A stretch of 36,192 bases of DNA from Opitutia bacterium. GTDB taxonomy: Bacteria > Verrucomicrobiota > Verrucomicrobiia > Opitutales > Opitutaceae. This document shows, in pieces, positions 17,404-26,935 of this stretch (within the stretch, counting starts at the first letter, position 1; every line of letters begins with the position of its first letter). The notes under the pieces were generated by a model. It saw only the letters and a list, made by a program, of their open reading frames with translations, searched no databases and was not told the DNA's origin. The position numbers and the translations under genes are program-made. The stretch spans positions 1 through 36,192 of the forward strand of contig JACQFT010000038.1 of the NCBI GenBank assembly GCA_016199925.1, written 5' to 3'.

Positions 17404-18417
17404 TCACCGCACGCCGAAGACCTGCTGGAGCATCGTCTCCAGGTCCGAGCCGGGAAGGTAGCCGCCGCGATGCGGGCGCACGAGCGACCGGCACCGATGG
17501 GCGCGCACGACGGCAGAATCAGCCCACACGATCTGCGGCACGTTCAGACGCATCCCCGCGACCTGTGCCGGCGTGAGCGGCGTCCACGCGAACGGAATGC
17601 CGGTGGCGTTGCACTCGATCTCCCAACCGCCGACGAAGCCCGCCGGCCGCGGTTTCCGCAGGAGCGACGGATAGCGTTCGATAAAATCGGGCACCCGGCT
17701 CGTCGCGATACGCACGCGCACCGCCGGTTGCAGCCGCCCGAAGTATTGCCGGATATTGTCCACCCGCCGCGCCCGCCACTCGCGCAGAAAATCGAGCGGG
17801 TCGATGCCCATCAGATTCATCCCGTTCCACTCGCCGTGTTCGTTCGCCGTGCCGAACCGTTTGGTGAGATACCACGCTTGGAAGTTCACCGTGGCGACGA
17901 GGCCGATCTCGAAATGCAGGTGCGCGCGCTCGCGCGGAATCGGCGAGCCTCCGGCGCTGAGGCCCATCGTGGCGATGACCTGGCCGTGCCGGACCGGCGC
18001 GCCGACACGGAGGCCCGGCTCGATGCGGCTCAGGTGCGCATAGAGCGTGTAGACGGCGGGCTGCGAATCGGGATGTTCGAGCACGATGTAGCGGCCGTAG
18101 TTGCTCTCGCCCGGGTGCGGATTCACGTAGCGCACGACGCCGTCCATCGCCGCGAAAATCTGGTCAGTCGGCTCGCCGCGGCGGTCGCGGGAAACGGATT
18201 TGAGGTCGAGTCCCTCGTGAAACTGCGCGCCGCCGCTGCGCACGCAGCCGAAGAGGCCCGACTCGGGATCGCCCGACACCGTCGGCTGGATGAAACTCCC
18301 GATGCCGCGACCCTGCGCCCAGGCGGGATTCGGCGTGGGCCAGACGATTTCGAGCCGTTGCGCGCGGGCGGCGGACGCCAGCACGAGAAGAGAAAAGACG
18401 AGGAGGGCGCGGCGCAC
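17404..18417 (-). CDS. Secreted M23 family metallopeptidase-like protein
   Basis: Signal peptide; GAQFHEGLDLKSVSRD...GRYIVLEHPDSQPAVYTLYAHLSRIEPGLRVGAPVRHGQVIATMGLSAGG...RAHLHFEIGLV. Confidence 0.85.
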   Translation of the reverse strand: MRRALLVFSLLVLASAARAQRLEIVWPTPNPAWAQGRGIGSFIQPTVSGDPESGLFGCVRSGGAQFHEGLDLKSVSRDRRGEPTDQIFAAMDGVVRYVNPHPGESNYGRYIVLEHPDSQPAVYTLYAHLSRIEPGLRVGAPVRHGQVIATMGLSAGGSPIPRERAHLHFEIGLVATVNFQAWYLTKRFGTANEHGEWNGMNLMGIDPLDFLREWRARRVDNIRQYFGRLQPAVRVRIATSRVPDFIERYPSLLRKPRPAGFVGGWEIECNATGIPFAWTPLTPAQVAGMRLNVPQIVWADSAVVRAHRCRSLVRPHRGGYLPGSDLETMLQQVFGVR

Positions 18418-18421
18418 GCGG

Positions 18422-18934
18422 CTACGTGGATTTCTTTTTCTGGCTCGCGAGGACGATGTCCACCGCCGTCCGCTTCAGGCGCGCGACGAGGCCGGGCAGG
18501 TCGGCGTCGGGCAGCTCGACGAAGACCAGGATATTGCCGTCGCCCATCGCGCGCTCGATCCGGCGCGCGCCGACGAGTTTGTCGTTGAGCGAAAGCACGA
18601 GGCGGCGGCCGACGCTCGCGACCGAGAGCCGGTAGAGATCGCGCGAGGCGGCGGGCGTGAGCTGAAAGAGCAGGCACTGGCCGAGGTCAACCTGCGTCAC
18701 CTCGGCGTTGACGATGTCGTATTCGACGAAGACCGGCTTCGGGCCGACGTTGATGGCCACGCCGCTCTGCGGCAACTGCACCGCGAGGCCGGCCTCGGCG
18801 GGCTTGGTCTCGAGATAAAATCGCGCGACCAGCGGCGCGTAGTCCGCGGGCACGGCCGGCGCCGATTGGCAACCGCCCAGCCACAGCGCCGCGGCGGCGG
18901 CAAACGCGAGCGGGGCGAGGCGGCGGCGGTTCAT
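18422..18934 (-). CDS. Hypothetical lipoprotein
   Basis: MNRRRLAPLAFAAAAALWLGGCQSAPAVPADY lipobox; tight spacing to the M23 gene. Confidence 0.65.
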   Translation of the reverse strand: MNRRRLAPLAFAAAAALWLGGCQSAPAVPADYAPLVARFYLETKPAEAGLAVQLPQSGVAINVGPKPVFVEYDIVNAEVTQVDLGQCLLFQLTPAASRDLYRLSVASVGRRLVLSLNDKLVGARRIERAMGDGNILVFVELPDADLPGLVARLKRTAVDIVLASQKKKST

Positions 18935-20124
18935 GGGGCGGCAGCATTTGCCGGCTCGGCGAAAGCCTCAAGGATTTCCGCGCCGACCGCGTCGGCGAGC
19001 AATCGCCCGCGCGGGGTCAGGCTGAGTTGTCCCTCGGGCGTCGCGACCGCAAGCCCCTCGAGCAGGAGCTGCGGGAAAAAATTCTGCGCCTGCTTCCAGC
19101 GCGGTGTCGGGAAACGCCGCTGGAGTCTCGGCACGGAAACGCCGTCGTTCATCCGCAGGCCGAAGATCACGCTGTCGGCCGCGAGCAAGTCGTTCGTCAA
19201 CTCCGCGCGGTCGCTCATCGCGCGGCGGCCAGCGGCGGTTTCAGCGAGCCACAGCTCGAGATTCGCCGGATTGCTGCTGCGCCAGCCGCCGAACTGCGAC
19301 GCAGCCGACGGCCCGAGCCCCACCCACTCGTGCATGTTCCAGGTGTTGAGATTGTGCCGGCAGGTGTGGCCGGCGCGCGCGAAGTTCGAGACTTCGTATT
19401 GCGCGTAGCCGGCGGCGGCGAGCAGCTCCCACGTGCGGAGATAGAAATCGGCCTCCTTGTTCGCGTCGAGCTTCACCTTGCCCTGCGAGAGTTTCACCCA
19501 CAGCGCCGTGTCCTCCTCGAAGGTCAGGCAATATGTCGAGAGATGGTCCGGCGCGAGCCGCACGGCCTCGGTGACGTCGGTGCGCCACTCCTCGTCGCTC
19601 TGGTTCGGCAGGGCGAACATCAGGTCAAGATTCACGCTCGCGAAATCCTGCGCGCGGATGAGTTCGTAGGCGCGGTAGGCCTGCGCCGCCGTGTGCTGGC
19701 GGCCGAGCGCATCGAGCAACCCGGGCTGAAAACTCTGCACGCCGAGGGAAAGGCGCGTGACGCCGAGCTCCTTGAGCACCCGCAGGCGGTCGGCGGTCAC
19801 GGTCGCCGGCGCGAGTTCGACGCTCCACTCGGCCGGCGTGCCGCCGCAGTGCACGAGCATCGTTTCGCCGAGAAGCGCCAGCTCGCGCGGCCGCAACAGC
19901 CCCGGCGTGCCGCCGCCCCAGAACGCTGTCGCCACGCGGCGACCGTCCCAATCGACCAACCGCGCCTCGGCGGCGACGGACTCCAGATAGCGCGCCACGG
20001 CATCACCTTGCGGCACCGTCTGGTAGAACGCGCAGAAATCGCACGTCGTCGCGCAGAACGGCACATGCACATAGAGGCCGAGCGGCGGCTCCGCTTTTTC
20101 TTGCGCTGTAGGGAACTGGACCAT
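18931..20124 (-). CDS. hemW: HemW-like radical SAM protein (coproporphyrinogen III oxidase-like)
   Basis: GLYVHVPFCATTCDFCAFYQT...AFWGGGTPGLL...GVTRLSLGVQSFQPGLLDALGRQHTAAQAYRAYELIRAQDFASVNLDLMFALPNQ. Confidence 0.88.
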   Translation of the reverse strand: MVQFPTAQEKAEPPLGLYVHVPFCATTCDFCAFYQTVPQGDAVARYLESVAAEARLVDWDGRRVATAFWGGGTPGLLRPRELALLGETMLVHCGGTPAEWSVELAPATVTADRLRVLKELGVTRLSLGVQSFQPGLLDALGRQHTAAQAYRAYELIRAQDFASVNLDLMFALPNQSDEEWRTDVTEAVRLAPDHLSTYCLTFEEDTALWVKLSQGKVKLDANKEADFYLRTWELLAAAGYAQYEVSNFARAGHTCRHNLNTWNMHEWVGLGPSAASQFGGWRSSNPANLELWLAETAAGRRAMSDRAELTNDLLAADSVIFGLRMNDGVSVPRLQRRFPTPRWKQAQNFFPQLLLEGLAVATPEGQLSLTPRGRLLADAVGAEILEAFAEPANAAAP

Positions 20125-20186
20125 TATGAACGCGTCATTATTTGCGGCCAGCCAACGGACTACGGGGCCGGCGACCACTTCACCCA

Positions 20187-21107
20187 ATGCACAAGACTAC
20201 ACTCCCTCACGCGAGCAGAATTTTCCCGGCGCTCGCCGCGCTCACCGCCCTGCTGTTTTTCAGCGGCTGCGCGAGCATGACGATCACGAACCTCACCCCC
20301 GACAAAGTGCCGGCCAATCCGTCCCAAATCTACACGATCACCGCCAGCTTCCACACCGACAACTCCAACATCGCGCCCGCCAGCATCAAGCCCCGCATCA
20401 TCATCGACGGCTCGAGTTATCCGATGACGAAGAGCACCGTCGGCGGCGACATCTGGGAGTTCGACTACCAACTCCCCACCGGGCGCACCGTCGGCTCCTA
20501 CTATTTCCTCGTCGACTACGCCTCAAAGGTCGGCCAAGGCGTCGGCCCCACCATCGAGGCCAGCAGCGAACTGCAGACGATCCGCATCGAAGGCCGCTAC
20601 GTGCTGCGGCCCGAAGCGACCCGCGCTCCCATGGGCGCACGCGTCAGCGTGCTCGGCGCCGGCTTCACGCCGCAGGACGTGGTTTATTTCGAGACCACGC
20701 CCACGCGCACCGTCTTCGAGTCGCCCAGCTCGCTCAGTTTCTTCGTGCCCGCCGTCGAGGCCGGAAAAAATTACCGGCTACACATCGGCGGCGGGGGCGG
20801 CGATCTCGCCGTCGGCTCGTTCCGGGTCGACGCGATCAGTTTCGACGTGTCGCCGTCGTCGCTCCGCCTCCGCAGCGGCGAACAGCAGGCGCTCACGTTC
20901 ACCATTCCGAATCCCGCGCCCGCGGGCGGCATGCTGATCGACGTGACGACTGACGCTCCCGAGTCGATCGTAATGCCCGAGGTGATGGTGCCGGCCGGCC
21001 AGACCAGCGTCACCGTCGCGATCCAAGGCGGCAAACCTGGCAGCGGCTCGCTCTTCTTCAAGAGCAGCGCCGGCGAAAGCTCCGTGCCCGTCACGGTCAC
21101 GAAGTAA
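20187..21107 (+). CDS. Lipoprotein with IPT/TIG-like domains
   Basis: LTALLFFSGCASMTITNLTPDKVPANPSQIYTITASFHTDN...APMGARVSVLGAGFTPQDVVYFETTPT... Confidence 0.75.
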   Translation: MHKTTLPHASRIFPALAALTALLFFSGCASMTITNLTPDKVPANPSQIYTITASFHTDNSNIAPASIKPRIIIDGSSYPMTKSTVGGDIWEFDYQLPTGRTVGSYYFLVDYASKVGQGVGPTIEASSELQTIRIEGRYVLRPEATRAPMGARVSVLGAGFTPQDVVYFETTPTRTVFESPSSLSFFVPAVEAGKNYRLHIGGGGGDLAVGSFRVDAISFDVSPSSLRLRSGEQQALTFTIPNPAPAGGMLIDVTTDAPESIVMPEVMVPAGQTSVTVAIQGGKPGSGSLFFKSSAGESSVPVTVTK

Positions 21108-21134
21108 CGGCCCGAACGCTCTCCTCCGCTTCTC

Positions 21135-21162
21135 GGCGCGCCCGTCACGGCGCGCCCGTTTG
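21135..21162 (+). terminator. Candidate intrinsic terminator
   Basis: GGCGCGCC-CGTCAC-GGCGCGCC then CGTTTG, downstream of the lipoprotein stop; short T tract. Confidence 0.5.
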
Positions 21163-21170
21163 ATCCCGGC

Positions 21171-21277
21171 GGGTTCAATATCTCGAAGCTAGCTTCGGCT
21201 CGGTTGGACGGTTGTGGGAGCGTGCTGGCACGCGACTCAGTGTGGCGGGCGAGTCGCGACCGAGATCGCTCCCACGA
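21171..21277. repeat. REPIN-like composite element, copy B, inverted relative to copy A
   Basis: Minus strand: TCGTGGGAGCGATCTCGGTCGCGACTCGCCCGCCACACTGAGTCGCGTGCCAGCACGCTCCCACA then CCAACCGAGCCGAAGCTAGCTTCGAGATATTGAACCC; both parts align with 615-717. Confidence 0.8.
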
Positions 21278-21566
21278 CGTCGGCAAGCAGCCGTCCGGAC
21301 CGCACGTCTCGTGGCTTGCTCCGAGGAGCTTTATTTCGGCCCGCCGCGAAGGAGCAGAACTGCGGAGCGGAGATTCGTTTCTCCGGCGATCTTCAACGCC
21401 GTGGGGCCCGCCCTCCAGGCTGACTGCGGACGGTTTGTTTTCCGCGGGTCGCCTGCGCCCAGTGTGCCCGAGCTGACGTTTCGCCGGTTCCTCCGGAAAT
21501 CCTCGGCGGGCCGCGGGGATCGCTCGTCCGGCTTGCCAGCGGAAGACGCTCTCGGGAAAAAGAGTG

Positions 21567-23465
21567 TCAGCGTCTCGCGCGAGCCTCGATCGCTCGGTTT
21601 CCGCGGCGCAGCCGCTGCCGGCCGAGCAGCGCCGCGACGATGAGCAGGGTGAACGGCCAGCTCGGCGCGCCGCCGCCGCCTTTGCCGGCTGGCGCGGCGG
21701 CGGGAGCGACAACCGGGCCGGTCGGCGTCGCGGGCGGAGCCGCAGGCGCCGCGGCGGACTGCCCCCGAAACGCGCCCTGGCTCGCGGTGAAGTAGGTGCC
21801 GCTGGCGCTCGTCTCGAGGGCGACAGCCCGGACCATGTAATGGTGCTCCGCCGTGCCCGCCGGGTCGGTGAACTCTGTGGCCGTCACGAGCGCACCGGTC
21901 ACGCGCGTGTAGTCGCCCTCGGCGGTGTTGGCCCGGTAAACGTGATAGCCCCGCACCGGGTCGGGCGACGCCGCCCATTGGAGCTGCGCGCCTGCCGGCA
22001 CCATCGTCACGGCCAGGGCCGACGGCGGGGCGATCACGCCCATCCGCAAGGTGGGGTCGCCCATGAGCGCGATGTGCACGCCGCGGGTCTGCCGGTTCGC
22101 GTGGTTGGTGTAGAGGGTGTCGTTGTTTTGACTGAGGCGGATGCCGGCCCCCACTGTTTCGCCCATCGCCATCCGGTGAAAATACAAATGCGGCCGGCCC
22201 GACCAGGCGGCCGTGAGTCCGTAGTCGGGCGCGGCCAACGCGGCCCGCATCAGGTTGTCGGTGCGGTCCCATTCGACAAACCAACTGCCGAAGAGCAGGT
22301 AGAAAGTTCCTTTGGCCCGCAGGTTCACGAAATCCGAAGACCACACCTCGAAACCCGTGCCGTGCGTGCCGAGTCCGGCCATGGTCGTCGGGCTGCCGCC
22401 GCCGGCGCCGAACACCCAGAGATAGTCCCTCGCCGCGAGCCGGGTCATCCAGTTGTTTTCCGCCGGCGCGTCGGTGTTCACCAACTCGGTGTTCTGGTGC
22501 CCGAAGAAGGTCGAAAACGCGCGGAACGCGCTCGCCGAATTCGCCAGGTTGGCCTGCCGTCCGAACGTGTCGGCGATGAGCCCGCGCCGCGCGGGGCGGA
22601 CGACGGCGTGGCGGTAGTCGTGGTCCTTGAACAGATATTGCTGGAGCAAGACTTCCTCGGCGGCGAAACGAGTGTTCGTGTCGGTGCCGGGCATATTGGA
22701 AAAATCCACGCGCCCGACCTCCAGCTCGAGGTTCGACGGAAACGTGCTCGGATCGAAAAGGCCGTCGTTGTTCGCGTCCGCCCACACGCCGTCCATGTCG
22801 CCGTAGAATCCGTCGCAGGCCAGCGGGCGGCCGCCATGCCCGTCCACGCTGAGGTTGCCCGAGCGGGCGATGGGAATACGGCCGAGCAGAAACACCGCGC
22901 GGGTGTTGGCGGGATCGGCGCGGTATTGCGCGCGGATCGCGTCGCGCACCTGGGTCGGCGTGGCGGTGCGCGCCGCGCTGAGCTGGGTGACACTCCAGCC
23001 GTCGCCGATGAGATCGCGGCGGAGCGTTTGGATTTCCTCCGCCAAGACGGCGGTGAGCGCGCTGTCCACGACGAGCAGGACGCGCCCGCGGCGGTCGACC
23101 AAAGGCGCGTTCACGCCCGCGACGAGATAGCCGTAGCCGGTCACGTCGGCGCGCTTGACGATCTGGTATTCGTAGAGCGTGCCTTCCACGACGTTGTCGT
23201 CGGTGAACGACGTCGCATTGCCGGGCAACGCCGTCCCCGGTCCCCATGCGGCGTCGGGGACGGCCTTGCGGTGGACGGTGAAGCTCGTCGCCGGGGTCGC
23301 ATCGAGCGGCCAGGTGAGGACGATCTGCGCCGGATTCGCGCGCACGGTGGCGCTCGCCTGCACGGCGTATTCCCAGGTCGGGTCCAGGGCCCAGGCCCGC
23401 GCGGCGAGCAGGGCGAACCATCCGGTGCAGGCAATTCGCGGAGACCAACTGGCGGCGTAGTTCAT
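21567..23465 (-). CDS. Secreted C25/gingipain-fold-like protein with FN3-like domains and a GlyGly/sortase-type C-terminal tail
   Basis: Signal peptide; GTFYLLFGSWFVEWDRTDNLMRAALAAPDYGLTAAWSGRP...HIALMGDPTLRM resembles C25-type layout; C-terminus GKGGGGAPSWPFTLLIVAALLGRQRLRRGNR. Confidence 0.6.
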   Translation of the reverse strand: MNYAASWSPRIACTGWFALLAARAWALDPTWEYAVQASATVRANPAQIVLTWPLDATPATSFTVHRKAVPDAAWGPGTALPGNATSFTDDNVVEGTLYEYQIVKRADVTGYGYLVAGVNAPLVDRRGRVLLVVDSALTAVLAEEIQTLRRDLIGDGWSVTQLSAARTATPTQVRDAIRAQYRADPANTRAVFLLGRIPIARSGNLSVDGHGGRPLACDGFYGDMDGVWADANNDGLFDPSTFPSNLELEVGRVDFSNMPGTDTNTRFAAEEVLLQQYLFKDHDYRHAVVRPARRGLIADTFGRQANLANSASAFRAFSTFFGHQNTELVNTDAPAENNWMTRLAARDYLWVFGAGGGSPTTMAGLGTHGTGFEVWSSDFVNLRAKGTFYLLFGSWFVEWDRTDNLMRAALAAPDYGLTAAWSGRPHLYFHRMAMGETVGAGIRLSQNNDTLYTNHANRQTRGVHIALMGDPTLRMGVIAPPSALAVTMVPAGAQLQWAASPDPVRGYHVYRANTAEGDYTRVTGALVTATEFTDPAGTAEHHYMVRAVALETSASGTYFTASQGAFRGQSAAAPAAPPATPTGPVVAPAAAPAGKGGGGAPSWPFTLLIVAALLGRQRLRRGNRAIEARARR

Positions 23466-23625
23466 GGTGGTAGGTGGTGGGCGGCAAACGCCGGCGCCGG
23501 AGAAAACTGCGGCGCCGGAGCCGGACCTTGCGTGCTCAGGCCTATCGGGCCGCTCCGCCCGATCAAGACTGGTGCGATGTCTCGCCGTCCCGGTGCGGCG
23601 AGATAGATGCCGGCGGCGCCGAGCC

Positions 23626-24516
23626 TCACTTCGGCGCGTCGAGCTGCAGCTTCACGAAGACGGGGCGGTGGTCGCTGGCAGCGGAGGTGCCGGGGCCGTC
23701 GTAGATCGCGGCGCGGTTGCCCGGCACGAATTTCTTCAGCGCGGCGGACACCATGAGGTAGTCGATGCGGCTGTAGCTGTCTTCGCGGCGGTAGAAGTGC
23801 GTCCATGTCTCGCCGCGCGAGTCGAGCGCGCGGAGGATGTCGCCCACTTCTTTGTCACCGCGCTTGGCGAGCGCGCGCACCGGTTTGCTGCTGCGGTGGT
23901 CGTTCCAGTCGCCGCAGACGAGGAACTTCGCTTTTGCCGGATCGGGGAAACGCGCGAGCACGAGATCGCGCACGGCCTCGGCCTCGAGCAGGCGCTGCCG
24001 GGCGCCCTCGGGATCGTCCTTGCGCTCGGTGCGGCGGCTCTTGAGGTGGACGACGAAAAGCGTGAGGTCGCCCGCGGAGGTGGCGAAGGTCACCTCCAGC
24101 ACGCCGCGCTTCACGGCATCCTTCGTGCCGAAGAGCGTGATGGGCACATTGGCGTGGCGCTGCACGGCCTTGAACGGCAGCTTGGACAGCACCGCCACGT
24201 GGCGGTCGGGATCGCCGGCTTCGAGCACGGTGGCGAACGGATAATCCTGCCCCTCGGCCTTGAGGTCGCGCTGCAGCTCGTCGAGGAACGGCTGCCGGCC
24301 CATCTCCTCGAGCGCGAGGATGTCGGGCGCCATCCCGGCGACGACCTGGCGCAGCGCCTGCTTTTCGCTCTCGGGTTTCGGGTAAGCTTGGCGGAAAACT
24401 CCGTCCACCTGCCGGTCGGTGACGAGGTAGTTCTCGACGTTGTAGGTGGCGACGGTGAGCGCCGGCGCCAAGGGCGCGACGAGGAGCAGCCACGCGGCGA
24501 GCAGGAGTTTTTTCAT
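23626..24516 (-). CDS. Endonuclease/exonuclease/phosphatase family secreted protein
   Basis: MKKLLLAAWLLLVAPLAPALTVATYNVENYLVTD...DILALEEMGR...FVVHLKSRRTERKDDPEGARQRLLEAEAVRDLV...LVCGDWNDHRSSKPV...SRIDYLMVS...ASDHRPVFVKL. Confidence 0.87.
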   Translation of the reverse strand: MKKLLLAAWLLLVAPLAPALTVATYNVENYLVTDRQVDGVFRQAYPKPESEKQALRQVVAGMAPDILALEEMGRQPFLDELQRDLKAEGQDYPFATVLEAGDPDRHVAVLSKLPFKAVQRHANVPITLFGTKDAVKRGVLEVTFATSAGDLTLFVVHLKSRRTERKDDPEGARQRLLEAEAVRDLVLARFPDPAKAKFLVCGDWNDHRSSKPVRALAKRGDKEVGDILRALDSRGETWTHFYRREDSYSRIDYLMVSAALKKFVPGNRAAIYDGPGTSAASDHRPVFVKLQLDAPK

Positions 24517-25757
24517 CAGCGAAACTTCAGGGCGCGCAGCCGCTCGACGACGGTCGGGTGCGAGTAATAGACGGCGCTGTAGAGCGGGTGCGGCGTGAGG
24601 TTGGACAGGTTTTTCTGCGCGAGCTTGAGCAGCGCGCCGGCCATCGGCGCGGCGGAGCTCAGGGCATCTTTCGCGAAAGCGTCGGCCTCGTATTCGTGGC
24701 GGCGCGAGATCCAGTTGCCGACGGGCGAGAACCAGAACGTGACGAGTCCGCCAAGCAGACCGAAGAGCAGGAACGTCGGCGCGAGCGCGCCGCCCGGGAG
24801 CGAGAACGCGGCGTTGAACCACCCCGCCTGCGCGAGCCACGCGATGAGCGCGAACGCGCCGAACTGCATGAGCGCGACCGTGGCGAGGCGCTGCGGGATG
24901 TGGCCGCGCCGGTAGTGGCCGATCTCGTGCGCGAGCACGGCCTCGAGTTCCTCCTGCGAGAGCTGCGCCAGGAGCGTGTCGAAAAGCACGATGCGGCGGA
25001 AGCGGCCGAAGCCGGTGAAGTAGGCGTTGGAGTGCGCGGAGCGTTTCGAGCCGTCGATCACGTCGATGGTCTGCGCCTTGAAGCCGGTGCGCTCGGCGAG
25101 GGCGAGGAGGCGCGCGCGTTGCTCGCCGGCGGCCAGCGGCGTGAGCTTGTTGAAGAGCGGCAAAATCAGCTTCGGATAGAGCACCATCATCAGGAGCTGG
25201 AAGCCGAAGAGCAGCCCGAAGCCCCCCACCCACCAGAGCGGACCGGCCCGGCGCACGAGCGCGAGCAACCCCCACGCGAGCGGGAACCCGAGCGCGAGCC
25301 CGAGCAGCATTCCCTTGAGCTGGTCGACGACCCACAGGCCGGGCGTGCTTTTGTTGAACCCGAATCTCTCCTCGAGCCGGAAGTGCGACCACCAGTCGAG
25401 CGGCAGCCCCGGCAGGCTGAGCAGCACGCCGCTCGCCGCGAGGAACAGTGCGCCGCTCCAGGCCGCGCCGGGCGCCAACGCGTCGAAGCGCTCCCACAAC
25501 CACGGCAGCACCCCGCTGAACAACACGCCGCTCAGCACCGCGGCGTCAAAAACCAACTCGAACGAGGCGAACCGGCTCTTCGCCTGCGTGTAGTCGGCGG
25601 ACTTGGCGTAAGTCGCGTCGTCCATCAGGCCGACGAAGGCGCCGGGCAGCACGCCGGAATGCAGGCGCGTCTCGGCGCGGTTGAGGGCCTCGAGCGCCAG
25701 TTGCGCCGCCAGACGGGCGAAGAGCAGAAGCACGACGGCGGGGGGCAGCCAATACAT
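24516..25757 (-). CDS. M48/Ste24-family zinc metallopeptidase
   Basis: QEELEAVLAHEIGHYRRGHIPQRL (HExxH), RFGFNKSTPGLWVVDQLKG, SAHSNAYFTGFGRFRRIVLFDTLL, HEYEADAFA. Confidence 0.92.
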   Translation of the reverse strand: MYWLPPAVVLLLFARLAAQLALEALNRAETRLHSGVLPGAFVGLMDDATYAKSADYTQAKSRFASFELVFDAAVLSGVLFSGVLPWLWERFDALAPGAAWSGALFLAASGVLLSLPGLPLDWWSHFRLEERFGFNKSTPGLWVVDQLKGMLLGLALGFPLAWGLLALVRRAGPLWWVGGFGLLFGFQLLMMVLYPKLILPLFNKLTPLAAGEQRARLLALAERTGFKAQTIDVIDGSKRSAHSNAYFTGFGRFRRIVLFDTLLAQLSQEELEAVLAHEIGHYRRGHIPQRLATVALMQFGAFALIAWLAQAGWFNAAFSLPGGALAPTFLLFGLLGGLVTFWFSPVGNWISRRHEYEADAFAKDALSSAAPMAGALLKLAQKNLSNLTPHPLYSAVYYSHPTVVERLRALKFR

Positions 25758-25920
25758 CGGGCCACTCCAAACGATTTTCCCGCCGCGCCAACCTTAATTC
25801 TCCGGAACGGGCGGGGCCGGTCGCCGGGCGGTTCTTTTTTCTGGCGGCGTAAACGCGGGCGGCGGATGACGGTTTCTTTTCCCGAAACAGAATCCGCCTT
25901 TTCTGTCCGGGTTCGCTGGG

Positions 25921-26862
25921 ATGAACCGTTCCCTTCAATCCGCATCGACCCTCCTCACCACCGCCGGCGCCGAGTGCGACGTGCAGATCGTGACCGCGGC
26001 AGAGGTGGCCTGGTTCGATCAGCAACTGGCCGACCAACGCTATCTCGGGGCGGGCCAGCCGGTCGGCGACTATCTGCGGCAGGTGGTCTGCATGCGCGGC
26101 CGGCTCGCCGCTCTGCTGGCGTGGGGCCGGCCTGCAATGCGCTGAAGGACCGCGACCGCTGCTGGGGTGGAACGCGCCCCAGCGCGTGGAGCGTCTGAAG
26201 CTCATCGTGGAGAGCCGCCGCGTCCTCGTGCTCACCGCCAAGGGCATCGCGCTCGACCTCGCTTCGCAAACCCTCGCCGCAGCTCTGCGCGCGCTCCCCG
26301 TCCACTGGCGGCTACCCTTCGGCTACCGGCCACTGTTGGCCGAAAGCTACACCGATCCCGAGGCGTATGCGGGCACTTCTGACAAGGCGAGCAACTGGCA
26401 ATCCGCGGGCTCCAGCGCCGGCTACCGCCGGCACCGCGCAGATTTCTACGTGGCCCACGATCGCCCGAAGCGCTTCCGGCTGCGCCCGCTCGACCCGCCG
26501 GCCCGTCCCCAACCTATGCGCCGCGTCATCGTGGTGCGCAGCGAGGTCACGGTCAAGAAGACCGGCCAGACCGGCGCCGAGCCGCGCTACTATCTGACCA
26601 GCGCCGAGCCGAAGGAACGCCCGCTCGCGCACCGGCAGGAGTTGGTGCGCGGCCACTGGGCTGGCGTTGAGATCCGCCACCATTGGCGCCGCGACGCCGT
26701 GTGGGCGAAGACGGTTCGCGCACGCGCCACGCCCCGCCCTGGCCAACCTCGCCCGGCGGCGCAACGCGCTCTTCGCGTTGCTGCCCGAGCACTTTCCCGA
26801 GATCTCCCGCCCCGAAATCCACGAGCAACTCCACTCCCGTCCGGCCAAACCTGGCACTAGGT
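25921..26862 (+). pseudogene. Remnant of a DUF4338 (DruA-like) - ISAs1-type DDE transposase fusion, with frameshifts and internal deletion
   Basis: DruA-like text is spread across frames: WFDQQLADQRYLGAGQPVGDYLRQVVCMRGRLAALLAWG / GPACNALKDRDRCWG / RVERLKLIVESRRVLVLTAKGIALDLASQTLAAALRALPVHWRLPFGYRPLLAESYTDPEAYAGTSDKASNWQ; then RYYLTSAEP...ELVRGHWAGVEIRHHWRRDAVW / GEDGSRTRHAPP / PALANLARRRNALFALLPE. Confidence 0.75.
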
Positions 26863-26874
26863 CCGGCTCGACCC

Positions 26875-26935
26875 TGTGGGAGCGAGTTCGCTCGCGACGT
26901 TCGGTGAACGAGTCGCGAGCCAGCTCGCTCCCGCA
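26875..26935. repeat. REPIN-like palindromic element, copy C
   Basis: TGTGGGAGCGAGTTCGCTCGCGAC ... GTCGCGAGCCAGCTCGCTCCCGCA; same head sequence as copies A and B. Confidence 0.8.

Noticed and set aside
24558-26198. 546-aa plus-strand ORF
   Set aside because: Mostly antisense to the M48 peptidase; only its last ~25 residues carry real DruA-like sequence as part of the pseudogene
25921-26862. Druantia anti-phage defence locus
   Set aside because: Only a frameshifted DUF4338-like remnant joined to a DDE-type C-terminus; no DruB-E-like or helicase genes in the window
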